A stretch of 64,000 bases of DNA from Rutpela maculata (lineage: Eukaryota > Arthropoda > Insecta > Coleoptera > Cerambycidae): contig OW386286.2 of assembly GCA_936432065.2 (NCBI GenBank), forward strand, positions 265,069,987 through 265,133,986, given 5' to 3'. Shown here piece by piece: positions 1 through 10,301 of this stretch. The first letter of the stretch is position 1, and each line of letters opens with the position of its first letter. A program made the translations under genes and the position numbers. The notes beneath the pieces were generated by a model, which was not told the origin of the DNA, did not search any database, and saw nothing but the letters and a program-made list of their open reading frames with translations.

Positions 1-1282
1 TAAACGACTTTTTCCTATACTTTTGTGCGGGGTCCTTTTATTCACAAAATTTGGATTTTTGTGACATTCTCATAATTTCGAAAAATAGTAAAAAATAGTA
101 TCTAAACAGTCTTCGGTAAGTTCTTGAAGTAAATTGAATTTTACTCTTGAATTTGTGAATATATCTTTGCGAAATGCCAACGTCTCGTTTCAGATAACTG
201 TATTAGTGCGGCCGAAGACTGATATTTTTTGTGCTCTTTTCTAGTTAAACAAAGAAAGATAATTACCACAGTAACGCCACTATTAGTATGGCAGCCCGTT
301 ACCAAGATTTTCGAGTTACTTTAGCGAAGATAATTCCAGCGTTTCTCATCAGTTCTGGGAGAGCTGAGAAGAAAAGTTCAGGGTGACGGAACTTTTTACC
401 TGTCCTAAAGGGTTCAAATCGGGCTTTGAACATATAAAGAAAAACCATGGTCAACTTGGTCTTCGCAGCAATGCAGTTTCTATTGTCTTCTTGTCGAGGA
501 AAGTAAATATGATGAGGAAAAATTGAGAACTGCCCTGTTGACTGATACGCCGAGTTACAAAGACCGAAATAATGACAAATAGCCACCGGTCAAAATTCTG
601 GTCATCGCGGCGAGGCAGTTCATTATCGAGTAGTTTCGATGTCTCTTGACCACAAGAAAGTTCGAACGGAACTTTTTTCTAGTTTAGTTACGGATGGTTG
701 CTTAATTTTGAGGGCTGATGAAGTCATCGCGGCGAGGCAGTTTTCCACTTCAGACTATTCCAAATATCATTAAGAAGACGAACAAAATAAGAACTGAACT
801 TTTTCCAAATCCACATTTGAGAAAAATTATTTCCGCCGCGACAAAAAAAAAGAAGCAAATTAAGGCTGTTTGTAAGCACAGGCTCGCAGAGAATGTATTT
901 AAATGGAATTGGAATTGAATTTCAAGGTTCCGTACATACAGTAATGATAAAAGAAGGATTCAAATTGTCAGGTTTATTATTGTAGTTTTAAACATTAAAT
1001 ACATCATCATCTGATGAATTTCTTGGGCTTCATTACTATCTAAGAGGCGAAGTATTCTTCTGGAAATATCGCCATATGTGCTACCAGCATCTTTCAACGA
1101 ATATAGCAAAAAAACCCATCAATGATTATAATGCCCGGAGAATCGGGGCCTTCAGAATCCACTCTCTTTTTCAACACCAGAAGCAGAATCGCCTTCTCGG
1201 TCTTGTGATGTGCTCCGCTAGGGTGACAAAAAGAATGTACAACGGGGGATATTGACAAAGTAAGAGCAAAGTGCAGGTCAAC

Positions 1283-1507
1283 CTAGGCATTCAGAGAAAG
1301 ACTGAGCAATGTTCCAAACATGTTCCATTGTAATCTGATTTCCTGAACCTTCCCGTTAATCGCTTTCGCGAGATCATATATGACTTCGGTATATGGTGAT
1401 TCACATTCATCTGCTATTTTTAATGCCATTTGAAGAGTTTGATAGACAGTAGAGGCTTTGATTGGAGGCAAATAATATCGGGGATTGGTCAATAATGATC
1501 TTAGCAT
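1283..1507 (-). pseudogene. Coding remnant of an unrecognised transposon protein
   Basis: A 74-residue open frame with protein-like composition, including the segment YTEVIYDLAKAINGKVQEI. It resembles, from memory only, a Dlai-a-kIQ stretch found in repeated uncharacterised insect proteins tied to mobile DNA. There is no usable start context and no continuation up- or downstream in frame. It lies between the TA-flanked ends of the surrounding element, so I read it as what is left of that element's gene. I do not assign a function. Confidence 0.25.
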
Positions 1508-1727
1508 TGAACCTGATCCACATCGATTTCTACCAAAATTCTTAAATTTTTATATCAATTTCCCGCAGCTACGTCCAGCAGAAAGCGGCAGTTCGCATTT
1601 TTTTTACCGTTTTATACAACCCACTCTATAAATAGAAAAAAATGTTAGCCTCGCTGCTTTGATTATTTTAGCCTCCAATTTGATACAACTTTGATTGATA
1701 TTATTGGAACTTAGGCCAATGAAAAAT

Positions 1728-1792
1728 GGCAGTTCTCGATTAATTCATGTCTTGTTCATCATTTTTAACGAAAATTAATCGAGAACTGCCTC
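1728..1792. repeat. Hairpin, 17-bp arms
   Basis: GGCAGTTCTCGATTAAT is followed about 30 nt later by its exact reverse complement. The right arm runs directly into the inverted CGCCGCGG segment shared with 607-622, which suggests a rearrangement junction inside the host element. Confidence 0.7.
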
Positions 1793-1831
1793 GCCGCGGT
1801 ATAAAAATTACGACATTTTTTTCAACAGGTG

Positions 1832-2340
1832 CACAGTGGCACGAATCGTGATTTTTTCTTTTAAAATTATCTAGAGCACCTATTTCGCAACCGATCGGAT
1901 AATTTTTTTTTAAATACTCGTTATTTAATTTCCAAAAATAAGAGAGCCGATTTCGGCATAAACTTTAACAAAAATATTTAATTTTTCATAATTTTTTATC
2001 ATTTTACAACCGCCATTGATTCCGCCATCTTGCAGGTAGGTTTATTATAATTTAAATATCAGATTCGTAATCAGCGATCTCAAAAACCAACCCCAAGTAC
2101 CAAGATTTATGTAAATTGAATAAGAAAATTTTTTTTTATTTATAAGTTTTATTAAGATTTAAATTAAAAATGACCATTCCTGGCTAAGCTCAATAATTTT
2201 GGTTAGCACAATTCAAAAATCGGCTCTTACGTTTTTTGGAAATTAAATAACGAGTATTTAAAAAAAAATCATCCCAATCGGTTGCGAAACAAGTGCTCTA
2301 GATAATTTTGAACGAAAAAATCACGATTGGTGCCACTGTG
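1832..2340. mobile_element. Nested palindromic MITE, arms about 125 bp
   Basis: The left arm (1832-1955) starts CACAGTGGCACGAATCGTGA. The right arm (2215-2340) is its reverse complement at roughly 90 percent identity over about 125 bp, including the internal words AAATTAAATAACGAGTATTT and ATCGGCTCTT. There is no coding potential. I could not identify a convincing target-site duplication. It lies inside the 289-2483 element and is probably a foldback-type or hAT-like nonautonomous element. Confidence 0.65.
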
Positions 2341-2485
2341 AGACGGAAAGTCGTTTGCCAGCCGCCCGTATCGATTTTCGAACTTTTGTCGTATGAAAAA
2401 GTATCTTAGAATTTCATAATCTATAGAGTTTCTCTGCGATAGAGCTCGCTGTGATGATAGGTGTTTTTGGTAACGGGCTGCCGTA

Positions 2486-3740
2486 CTGTATAGCAGATAA
2501 AAAAATTCAAGGTAACCAGACTATAGAAAGAAATTAACAAAACAAATATATTTAAAACATGTTTCCGTACATTATTCCATACAGAAGACGATCCCTGTAT
2601 ATGAAAACGTTTACATAATAATGAACTTCTAATTAATTTAGTCTTTTACAAATAAGACTTCAGTAAATTGAAATATACAATGAACTTAATAATTATTATT
2701 ATTATTATCATCTTTCTGTCGGCAAACGATTCTTATATTCTCTTAGGTACATTTTTATGACAGCAGCAAAATGTGGGAAATTTATTTACTTCGTGCCTGG
2801 ACGTAAGAGCCTCTAAATAAATTCATTATAAAAACAATAATTTATCTCCTTGTCATCCTTCCTGAAGTGTTACTTACTAGTAGGGGAGGATGAAACGAGG
2901 TTTTGCAATTTAATTTCGTTATGCAAATTTTAGGAGAATTCTAATTTATGACATACTTCAATTTCATTGCCTGAAAAGTAAGCGCGTAGCGGAAACCAAT
3001 TTTACAATCATTTAAAACATTTACTTAGTTTTGAAATGAGAGCAAGCAGTAATACTGATGTTTTTCAGCTATTTCAAGTATTCCATTTTGAGGATTGTGC
3101 AGTTAACTGTTATTTAACAAAAGCGATACAATAATAATAATAAATATTTATATTTTCCATAATGACAATATTATATTGTATAGGGAGTCAAATACAGCCC
3201 CTTAGAAACTAATTTAAAAAATCAGACAAAATATTTTGAAAGCATAAACATTTTAAAATGTGTTTTAAATTCAAACAAATTCTTCTCTAACTGGCATTCT
3301 GTGGGCAAAATATTGAATATTTTAGGTCCTATGTATAATTTGGGGACCTACCAGTAATATTTAATTTTGCATATGGCATGCGAAATCATCTTGACTACGT
3401 GTATTTTATAACGTTGTTATTTTCTTAAAAGGAATTATCTTTATTACAGATCCCAAACAACGACAAAAATATAGTCCGACAATTTAGAAAAAACTATATT
3501 TTAAAGGTAAAAATGAGCAAAATTAAATCAATTAATTTAAATGAAAAACCTAGCTTATTACTTCAAAGAAAGAGAATAAATCTTAGTCCGGGGTATAATA
3601 AGGTAAAATTCGTAAATAAGCTAAGGGATTTTTGAAATAAAAAAATAACTAATTAACAATAAGTATGGTAGAGCAATTGACAAATCGAGATAAATCCATA
3701 ATTATTGGCAGAAGGCCACAATACATAAAAACTACTGTAA
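2486..3740. other. Intergenic AT-rich stretch, no gene seen
   Basis: No open frame with protein-like composition on either strand. It contains a short ATT microsatellite around 2688-2708 and a second interrupted ATA run near 3130. I see no paired termini. Confidence 0.6.
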
Positions 3741-4075
3741 TAGTCTATTGTCTATGTACTGTAGAAAGGAACTAAAACGTTAAAGGATTTTTATTGTTTC
3801 CTATGTTCAATTAAAGCCAAAATATGAGAAAACCGCGGAGTGCTACCATTTAAAAGTTTTTGAGATCGAAGTAAAAAAAGTCCACTTTTCACATTTTTGA
3901 GTTTTGCTCGAAATCTATGCATTTTTCATATAAACACCTCAATAGAAAAGTTGTAGAGAATTAAGTTTCCAATCGACATGGCACCTTCAGAAGTCAAAAA
4001 ATTTTTTTTTACAAAAATACGTCCAAAAAATAAAAAAAAAAACGAAAAAATGCAATTTTTTATTTTTTTAATTTT

Positions 4076-4620
4076 AGCCTGTAACTTTTTTTCGGGTACA
4101 TTTAGGCATAGACATTGCTGCATAAAAAAAGCTGGCGTTTTACCCGTTAAAACGAAATTTTGTAAAAAAATTTTACGATTAATAGTGACCGAGATATAGC
4201 GTTTCAAAGTTTGCAACTTTTAACTTTTTTTGCTAATTTTTACTATTTTCTTTTTCAAATTTCGCCCTGTAACTTTTTTCTGAGTGAATTTAGGTATGCA
4301 CATTATTATATTAAAGTGAAAGCTGACTTTACGCCCGTTGAAATGGTGGCTGGTAAAAGTATCTACGACAAATAGAAACCTAGATACAGCGTTTCGAAGA
4401 TTGTTACTTTTATTAACTTTCTTCCAATTTTTACGTTCTTTTTTAAATTTCGGCCTATAACTTATTTGTCAAATACTTTAAGTACAGATATTGCTACATT
4501 GAATGTACTTGCAGCATTCTTGTTTAAATGGTCTGCAATAGAAGTTTATGTGATCAATAGTAACCAAGATACAGTCTAGATATAGTAAATTATTGTACTT
4601 AAAAAATAACTTTTTACATT
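4076..4620. repeat. Three diverged tandem repeats of about 188 bp
   Basis: Units begin near 4076, 4264 and 4451 with (G/C)CCTGTAACTTTTT. Each continues through a TTTAGG(C/T)AT...ATTGCT segment, a CCCGTT(A/G)AAA segment and a GATA(T/C)AGCGTTTC segment. The first unit lies within the left TIR; the other two extend it inward. Subterminal tandem repeats often bind transposase, but that role is inference here. Confidence 0.6.
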
Positions 4621-4729
4621 TTTCCACTTCTGAACTTTATATCACGTGATTTTTTTTTGTTCAAATTTATTCATAATTGTATACCTGTTATACATTATTT
4701 ATGATTCTAATTGTACATTTTTTATGAAA

Positions 4730-5620
4730 TTATTCAAATGCTGGATTTAACATATTGTCAAAATCAAAGTCGATTTCTTCATCGGCATCTACGTGAACAT
4801 CATCTTCCGTTATTTCAGGTACATCAGTGTTTTCACAGTTTATTTCCATACATTCTTTGCAAAAAATGGAGCAATTCATTCCCAATTTCCTGCAACCGCA
4901 GTTTCCTCTGCATCCTTTGATGCATTTACAAGCTATTTTTTCCAGCAAAACTTGTGGTGCAGGAGATTTATTTGTCAAAATTGGTACTAGTCCATTTTTT
5001 GAACTTTTCCAACCCCCAGATGAGAGGATTGACAGCATTTCCTTTCCTGTTGCATTTGCAGGTAAGTTATTAAACCATGATGTTTAGCAGCATCAGTTGT
5101 TGGAGGCAATCGGGACAATGTGAATTTCGCACCTGTTGAGTACTTCTGAAATAGCTTATAGCGACAGGTGCTTTGGCCATCAATTTCCATACCGTATAGT
5201 AATGTTACAATACATTCAGAAGCAGAACCGATGGCTGCTGGACTTGCATTTTTACACAAAAATTCATTTAAATACTTTTCCAAAAGCAAAATATTCTGTT
5301 AATGAAATTCAAGAATTTCTTTTTACCAATACCAAAAAAGGAAGAGGTTGTATCACAGTCACTGAATGCATGGATGAAGCCAAGGTATTTTTGTAGATTG
5401 TTAAATTTGAAACTATTATGGTTATATAATTTGACAGTTACATTTCCTATACTAGGTTTAAAAATATATATATTTTCATTTTCTTCTGGTAATAATCATA
5501 GGATAATGAGAAGATCGACATCTTGACCAACTATAACATTTTCTGATTGGGATGCCTTATGTTTTGCAGTATTTACAATTAGTACGTCTGTATCCTCTTC
5601 AGCTTGCCCAGTCTCAATAT
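4730..5620 (-). pseudogene. Broken CXC (tesmin-like) domain transposon gene
   Basis: Read on the minus strand, three collinear pieces remain. The first, near 5500-5620, encodes NTAKHKASQSENVIVGQDVD followed by hydrophobic residues. The second, 4987-5289, encodes CIVTLLYGMEIDG and then LPPTTDAAKHHGLITYLQMQ. After a frameshift, the third, 4730-5038, encodes ILTNKSPAPQVLLEKIACK followed by a cysteine cluster of the form C-x-C-x3-C-x3-C-x-C-x6-C-x3-C-x2-C and an acidic tail. This layout matches, from memory, a repeated arthropod family of uncharacterised proteins with a G-x-D-x-DLL motif and a C-terminal CXC zinc cluster. The cysteine spacing is visible; DNA binding is inferred from CXC domains generally. 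Frameshifts and missing N-terminal parts make it nonfunctional. No transposase catalytic triad is identifiable. Confidence 0.6.
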
Positions 5621-6102
5621 TATTATCTTCAAATTTTTGAATTAAATATGAAATAATGTTTTTTTATTATTTTCATTTGCCAAAAATTTATCAGGTTTCG
5701 ATAATGGCTTTGAGTAATTGTTAATCTGAATTCCTGGCCCAACTTGCTTGGTTCGACGTAATCTTTCAGCAGATTTCGTACCTGTATTATCGTAATCACT
5801 AGGGTAGCCATCAAACATAACAGTGCAATTCGTGTAAAAATTTTTAAGTGTTGAATATATTTTTTACTGATTTCGTCAAATGTATCGTCAAATGTATCAT
5901 TGGCATTCCAAAAAAGTTACAGGACGAAATTTGAAAAAAAATAGTAAAAATTAGCAAAACAAAGTTAAAAGTTGCAAACTTTGAAACGCTATATCTCGGT
6001 CACTATTAATCGTAAAATTTTTTACAAAATCTCATTTTAACGGGTAAAACGCCAGCTTTTTTTATGCAGCAATGTATATGCCTAAATGTATCCGAAAAAA
6101 AT

Positions 6103-6246
6103 ACTAGGTTTAAAAAATATATATTTTCATTTTCTTCTGGTAATACTGATAGGATAATGAGAAGATCAACATCTTGACCAACTATAACAACATTTTCTGA
6201 TTGGGATGCCTTATCTTTTGCAGTATTTACAATTAGTACGTTTGCA
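6103..6246. repeat. Direct duplicate of 5454-5590 placed inside the right TIR
   Basis: About 140 bp, starting CTAGGTTTAAAAA and ending ACAATTAGTACGT, matches 5454-5590 in the same orientation with few differences. TIR homology stops at TCCGAAAAAA just before it and resumes at TTTACAGGCT just after it. The copied block therefore interrupts the TIR. This looks like template switching during gap repair after excision. Confidence 0.8.
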
Positions 6247-6562
6247 TTTACAGGCTAAAGAAAAATTGGATTTTTTCGTTTTTTTTTGTTTTATTGACTT
6301 CTGAAGGTGCCATTTCGATTGGAAATTTAATTCTCTACAACTTCTCTTGACGTATTTGTAGAAAAGATGTATCGTTTTCGAGCAAAACTCAAAAATGTGA
6401 AAAGTGAACCTTTTTACTTCGATCTCAAAAACGCACTCCTTTAAATGGTAGCATTCCGCAGTTTTCTCATATTTTGGAGTCAACTGAACATAAGAAACAA
6501 TAAAAACCCTTTAACTTTTTAGTTCCTTTCAACTCTTTTATTTGGACATAGACAATAGCCTA

Positions 6563-7792
6563 TAAATACTTCAAAATTATTAGTTGGCCCACGCAGTTAT
6601 TACTAAATGAAAAGATTAAATGGTATTTTAATAATAAACAAATTTTGATATTTTATATCATAAACAAATCTCTAAAAGTAAATAAAGGAAAGAACATAAT
6701 AAATGAAATACATATGTGCTCTGCACAGAAAATTATTTACAGGTATTAAACAAGAAATCGTATTAACATTCTTTAAGAGACGAGACGTACACTCGCGAGA
6801 ACGATGTAGTTTGTCAAAACAAATAATGAAATATCCGCACAAAACACACACAGTCGCAGAGTATAGGTGTCTTTGGTCACGATGCAAAAGGAAAGTTACA
6901 AGAACTTTGCCAGGGGCGGTTACCAGTTGCCGGTAAACACAAGGTAGAAATGTAAATATTTCTGTACTTACAAAACTGGAGAAAAAAGGGCGAAGGCACT
7001 GGTTACAAAGTCAAATTGTAGGTCGGTACCAGTTGTATCCTCAAATTCCAGCCATTATTGACGACTTTGCGTGCCCAAAGGCCGCATCACACTCTAATTC
7101 TTATTTATAGAGCGGGTGGGGATTGACAAAATGGCATAACGGAACGATTGTAGTGAACTAGTTTCAAAATACTACCATATAAGGGAAAAGGTTAAGCATT
7201 CAAAAGTTCCAACTACAGGGCCGGCATAAGGCATTTTAAGGTTTCGTAAAATAAAAATTGTTAACAAAAATATAAATTAGTACAAATTAGCAAGAGACCA
7301 CAATAAATGGGCCATTAAAAATGGACCGTTACAATTTATATATGCACTTCTCTTTTGATAGTAAATATTTCTCTATTTTTAAAAACGTAATTACTTGTTT
7401 CAAAAACAAATAGAGCTGGTACGGTAAAGATTTTGTACTTTGAAATTTTTTTTTATAAGAGCGAGTACTAGAAATACTCGCCATATAACGTAATGTACAT
7501 TTTTTTTCGTTCGACCAGAAAGTACACCCTTTCTGGAGAAATTATCCACCAGAAATTAATGTTTTCACAGGCTAAACCGACGAATTTTCAAAAGTCAATT
7601 CATAAGTTATGGAACATATGGATTCAGATTTTGAAGCGTTACAAGCAGAAATTGAAGTTGTATAATAGTGTCGGTCGTAAAATATTTTATTTAATTAGTT
7701 ATTATTAGTTGTCGTTGTATTTGTTAGAAAATTTATTAAAAAAATAATAGAAAATTGATTTTATATGACAGTGTAGGTCGAAAAAAAAATAT
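6563..7792. other. Intergenic stretch, no gene seen
   Basis: No convincing coding sequence. A short hairpin with GCGAGTA arms lies at about 7461-7483. The small open frames at 6672-6936 and 7493-7708 lack recognisable motifs. Confidence 0.55.
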
Positions 7793-7919
7793 TGTACGTT
7801 GCACAACCGAAAAACAGTGTTTTGCAGGTCTTCCCAAGCTTCCAGGACTCATCTACGCTCGCCCTGAAATCTGCTTAGGTGGACCTGCAAAACATCTCTT
7901 TCCGGTCTTGTAACGTAAA
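7793..7919. repeat. Compact 127-bp hairpin element
   Basis: The outer arms are TGTACGTTGCAC-ACCGAAAA on the left and an inverted, slightly diverged copy on the right. The inner arms are GTTTTGCAGGTC and GACCTGCAAAAC. The predicted transcript would fold into an imperfect hairpin. Most likely a small MITE. Confidence 0.55.
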
Positions 7920-8250
7920 TTACTATTTTGTGCAACAAAGACATTCTGTGAAAAATAGAGTATCCTCAGAAACAGACAATATACTTTGAGTCTACTTGGA
8001 CATAATACAGATTAAATAGCTGATCTTTGGTTAGCATCGCTTTAGTATTTCGGAACAGATAAGAAATAGAAGCTAATTTGGAAATGAGATATTCACAGCA
8101 TGATTTCCAGTTAAAAAATTTGTTACTTTCATTAGTGTTAGTTCAAACTGAGACATATTAATGTATAGAAAAAGAGGTTCGCAATATTTTTGTTGATTAA
8201 TCTGCATTAAAATATAATTGACGTTGTCTGAAAAAGGCTTTATTTCTAAC

Positions 8251-8429
8251 GTTAATATATTTATCACTTAATTTACTATCTATGTGACATGAACTAATCA
8301 TAGAAATATGTTTATATTGTGTGAATAAACTTGACTTCATTTTAACGAAATATATTTTTTAATGTATTTTGATCTTTCTATGATTAGTTCAGATCAAATA
8401 GATAGTAAATTAAATGATAAATATATTAG
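8251..8429. repeat. Inverted repeat, about 58-bp arms
   Basis: Arms 8251-8308 and 8372-8429 share TAATATATTTATCA, TTAATTTACTATCTAT and GAACTAATCATAGAAA in opposite orientation, around a 63-bp loop. The right arm abuts the LINE fragment that follows. Confidence 0.75.
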
Positions 8430-8432
8430 CAC

Positions 8433-8530
8433 AGGATCTAATACCGACCCTTGTGGTACTCCCATGTTTAGATGACAGCATCCCAAATTGACCTTGTTTA
8501 CATTAGTAAAATAGCATTGCCAGAGACGTG
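8433..8530 (-). pseudogene. LINE reverse transcriptase fragment
   Basis: The minus strand encodes MGVPQGSVLDPV, the conserved G-V-P-Q-G-S-x-L-x-P block in the palm of non-LTR reverse transcriptases; the usual Gly after SVL is changed to Asp. Only about 30 codons remain before homology is lost to the adjoining hairpin on one side and to a MITE insertion on the other. The clade is probably Jockey or CR1-like, as for the other fragments at 30.7 and 53.7 kb. Confidence 0.65.
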
Positions 8531-9137
8531 TAAAACTGCTATAATTTATACAGGGTGATTTACCTCAACATGCGGAATATAAAATTCTAGTCTTATATGT
8601 GGGAAAGTGCATGCAAAATTTTAGAGTGATCCTAGGTAAGGGTATAGCCGGATAAGATAGGAAAATGTGCCCCCGCACTTACTTGGTTAAAACTTACTTG
8701 GTTAAAATTCCAGATGATGCAGTTTATAGAGTATATTACACGGTAAAAATTTTAACCCTCTACTACCCCTACAAAGATGGAAAATAAATAATATGTCCTT
8801 AACTATTATATTTTTTTTCTCGGCTTCTATACAACCGATCCATTTGAAATTTAGCACGAGTATTGCTTGCATGCAGATAACTTACTCCAAAAAATAAGGT
8901 CATTTTACGACCAAAAAAAATATAAAATTTTTTTCGAGGACAAAAGGGTGACCACCCTTTGTGGTACAATCACCATTCTATGATATATTATGTCTTGACA
9001 CTTCGTAATTATCATACTGAATTGTCAGTTTTTTTGCTGTGGTGGAACAATATGGAAAAAAATAAAATTGGGTAAAATAAAATATTTACACATGCCTCTT
9101 AGTTGTAACAGTTAATACTTATAGCCTTACAAGGTAT

Positions 9138-9651
9138 TGTTGCATATCTCCAACCGACCGAGGGGATGCGATGTTGCCAAGTCTTTTTCCCCAGACGCAC
9201 GGAAATTCGGCACAACCTGGCAATACCACTTCTGGAGGTCCCAGGGGCGAAGTATTAACTCTCTAGGACCTCAAATAACCGAGATACCCCTTCTTCCCCC
9301 GTCAATCATCGGACTTCACCATCACCTTTCATCGCCGAGCGATAATAAGCCGAAAGAATCCCATGGAATAGACTAGATAATTTAGAATAGAATGTCTAAG
9401 AGTTTCTGGAAGCTTCGAAATAGGTATTTAAGAGATGAACAGCCGTCACAGAAGTCAGTTTCTTACAGAGCTTTAGCGAGATAAGAAGCAAGAGTCCCAG
9501 GCGAACCGAGGCGATTAGAATTCGAGTGCGATTGTCGATTGTATTACTGTGTGTAAATAGTAGTTGTTTTAAGTAATTTCATTAAGTGTTAAATAAAGTT
9601 TATTTAAGAAGAAGTATCACGTATCGAAAAGAACCCACCAGAGGCGTAGCA
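9138..9651 (+). mobile_element. Solo LTR in left arm (4-bp TSD GTAT)
   Basis: Starts TGTTGCATATCTCC, ends CAGAGGCGTAGCA, and is flanked by GTAT at 9134-9137 and 9652-9655. An AATAAA signal lies near 9591. There is no internal retroelement sequence, so it is a solo LTR left by LTR-LTR recombination. The 4-bp duplication and TG...CA ends suggest a Gypsy-type source. Confidence 0.75.
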
Positions 9652-9713
9652 GTATATTTACAGTGAGAGAGTTTAGAGGCTATATTTACAAGTTTGTAGT
9701 GAATTTTAGACAT

Positions 9714-10012
9714 TGTTCAAAAGTTAATTTTGTTATTCTTGTTAATTTTTTAGTTAATAAATAAAATAGAAGGCATAGTTAACAAATGTCAGTAAATAAA
9801 ATTAATATAAAAACAATCTGTCAAAAACATAGCAACATCAGTTTAAAAAATGTATCTTTCATGAAATATATTGTTAGCACGATTTTCTATTTATCATTTC
9901 TGCAAAAGCAGTGGTCCTTCGAAGTTATCATAATTATCATAAATAGTGGAAGCTTACCATCTACGGTAAGAAAGTGCTCTGCTAAACGCAGACTAAAGGC
10001 AGCCACACAACA
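9714..10012 (+). repeat. 5' LTR of BEL/Pao element
   Basis: Starts TGTTCAAAAG and ends CCACACAACA (TG...CA). By eye I find no difference from the 3' LTR over 299 bp. An AATAAATAAAATA stretch near 9757 could serve as TATA or polyadenylation signal. Its small internal open frame (MSVNKINIKT...) is also in the 3' LTR and is not a gene. Confidence 0.95.
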
Positions 10013-10015
10013 AGT

Positions 10016-10033
10016 TGGTCCTTCAGCCGGACG
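10016..10033 (+). promoter_or_regulatory. Probable primer-binding site
   Basis: TGGTCCTTCAGCCGGACG begins 3 nt after the 5' LTR with the TGG that pairs to a tRNA CCA end. I cannot name the tRNA without a search. Confidence 0.5.
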
Positions 10034-10301
10034 AGCAATTTGAGCAATCAAGCCTCAAATTTGCAAAGGAGTACCAGTGAAATCATCGAAGCATTTTATG
10101 AAGAATTACTCCATCACATCAGCGGATAGAGACAGCGAATAATAGTTAGCAAGCAACGAAAAATTGATATCAAGCGCTCTGGTCAGAGTCAAGGTTAGTT
10201 ATTCACAAAATAATTTGCCAGTCTATACTTTTATTTGTGTTAACTCAGTTTCGTGCATTGCCAAATTATCTCAAATTTAAATAAACATTTAAATTGTCAA
10301 A

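Larger units (their letters stand above)
289..2483. mobile_element. Decayed DNA element with short TA-flanked inverted ends
   Basis: The left end reads TGGCAGCCCGTTACCAA and the right end is its reverse complement with a C as first base. Each end is bordered by TA (287-288 and 2484-2485), as expected of a TA-targeting cut-and-paste transposon. Inside are only broken coding traces. One is a minus-strand frame at 299-586 with spaced Cys residues and a FPRQ motif that faintly recalls a THAP finger. The other is a minus-strand frame at 1283-1507. The segment GGCGAGGCAGTT occurs at about 610 and 730 and inverted near 1790, so the interior has been rearranged. The 16-bp match and TA flanks are direct observations; superfamily is not assigned. 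Confidence 0.5.
3741..6562. mobile_element. Long-TIR DNA element (TIRs about 500 bp)
   Basis: The left TIR (about 3741-4255) and right TIR (about 5905-6562) are inverted copies of each other, beginning TAG(T/G)CTATTGTCTATG. They share long stretches such as CTCGAAAATGATACATCTTT-type flanks, TTCTGAAGGTGCCAT and GCTATATCTCGGTCACTATT. The flanking bases fit either a TAA duplication (3738-3740 and 6563-6565) or a TA duplication, depending on where the ends are drawn. The interior carries a broken minus-strand gene (about 4730-5620) encoding a CXC-type cysteine motif. The right TIR is split by a 144-bp copy of internal sequence (6103-6246). Long TIRs are seen in Mutator-like and foldback elements, but the protein does not identify the superfamily. 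Confidence 0.7.

Noticed and set aside
3926..4216. Overlapping sense and antisense frames at 3926-4216
   Set aside because: Low-complexity A/T-rich reading of the left TIR.
9786..10043. 85-aa frame at 9786-10043 and its near-copy at 15644-15880
   Set aside because: Both are the same LTR sequence read in one frame; low-complexity composition and no start context.
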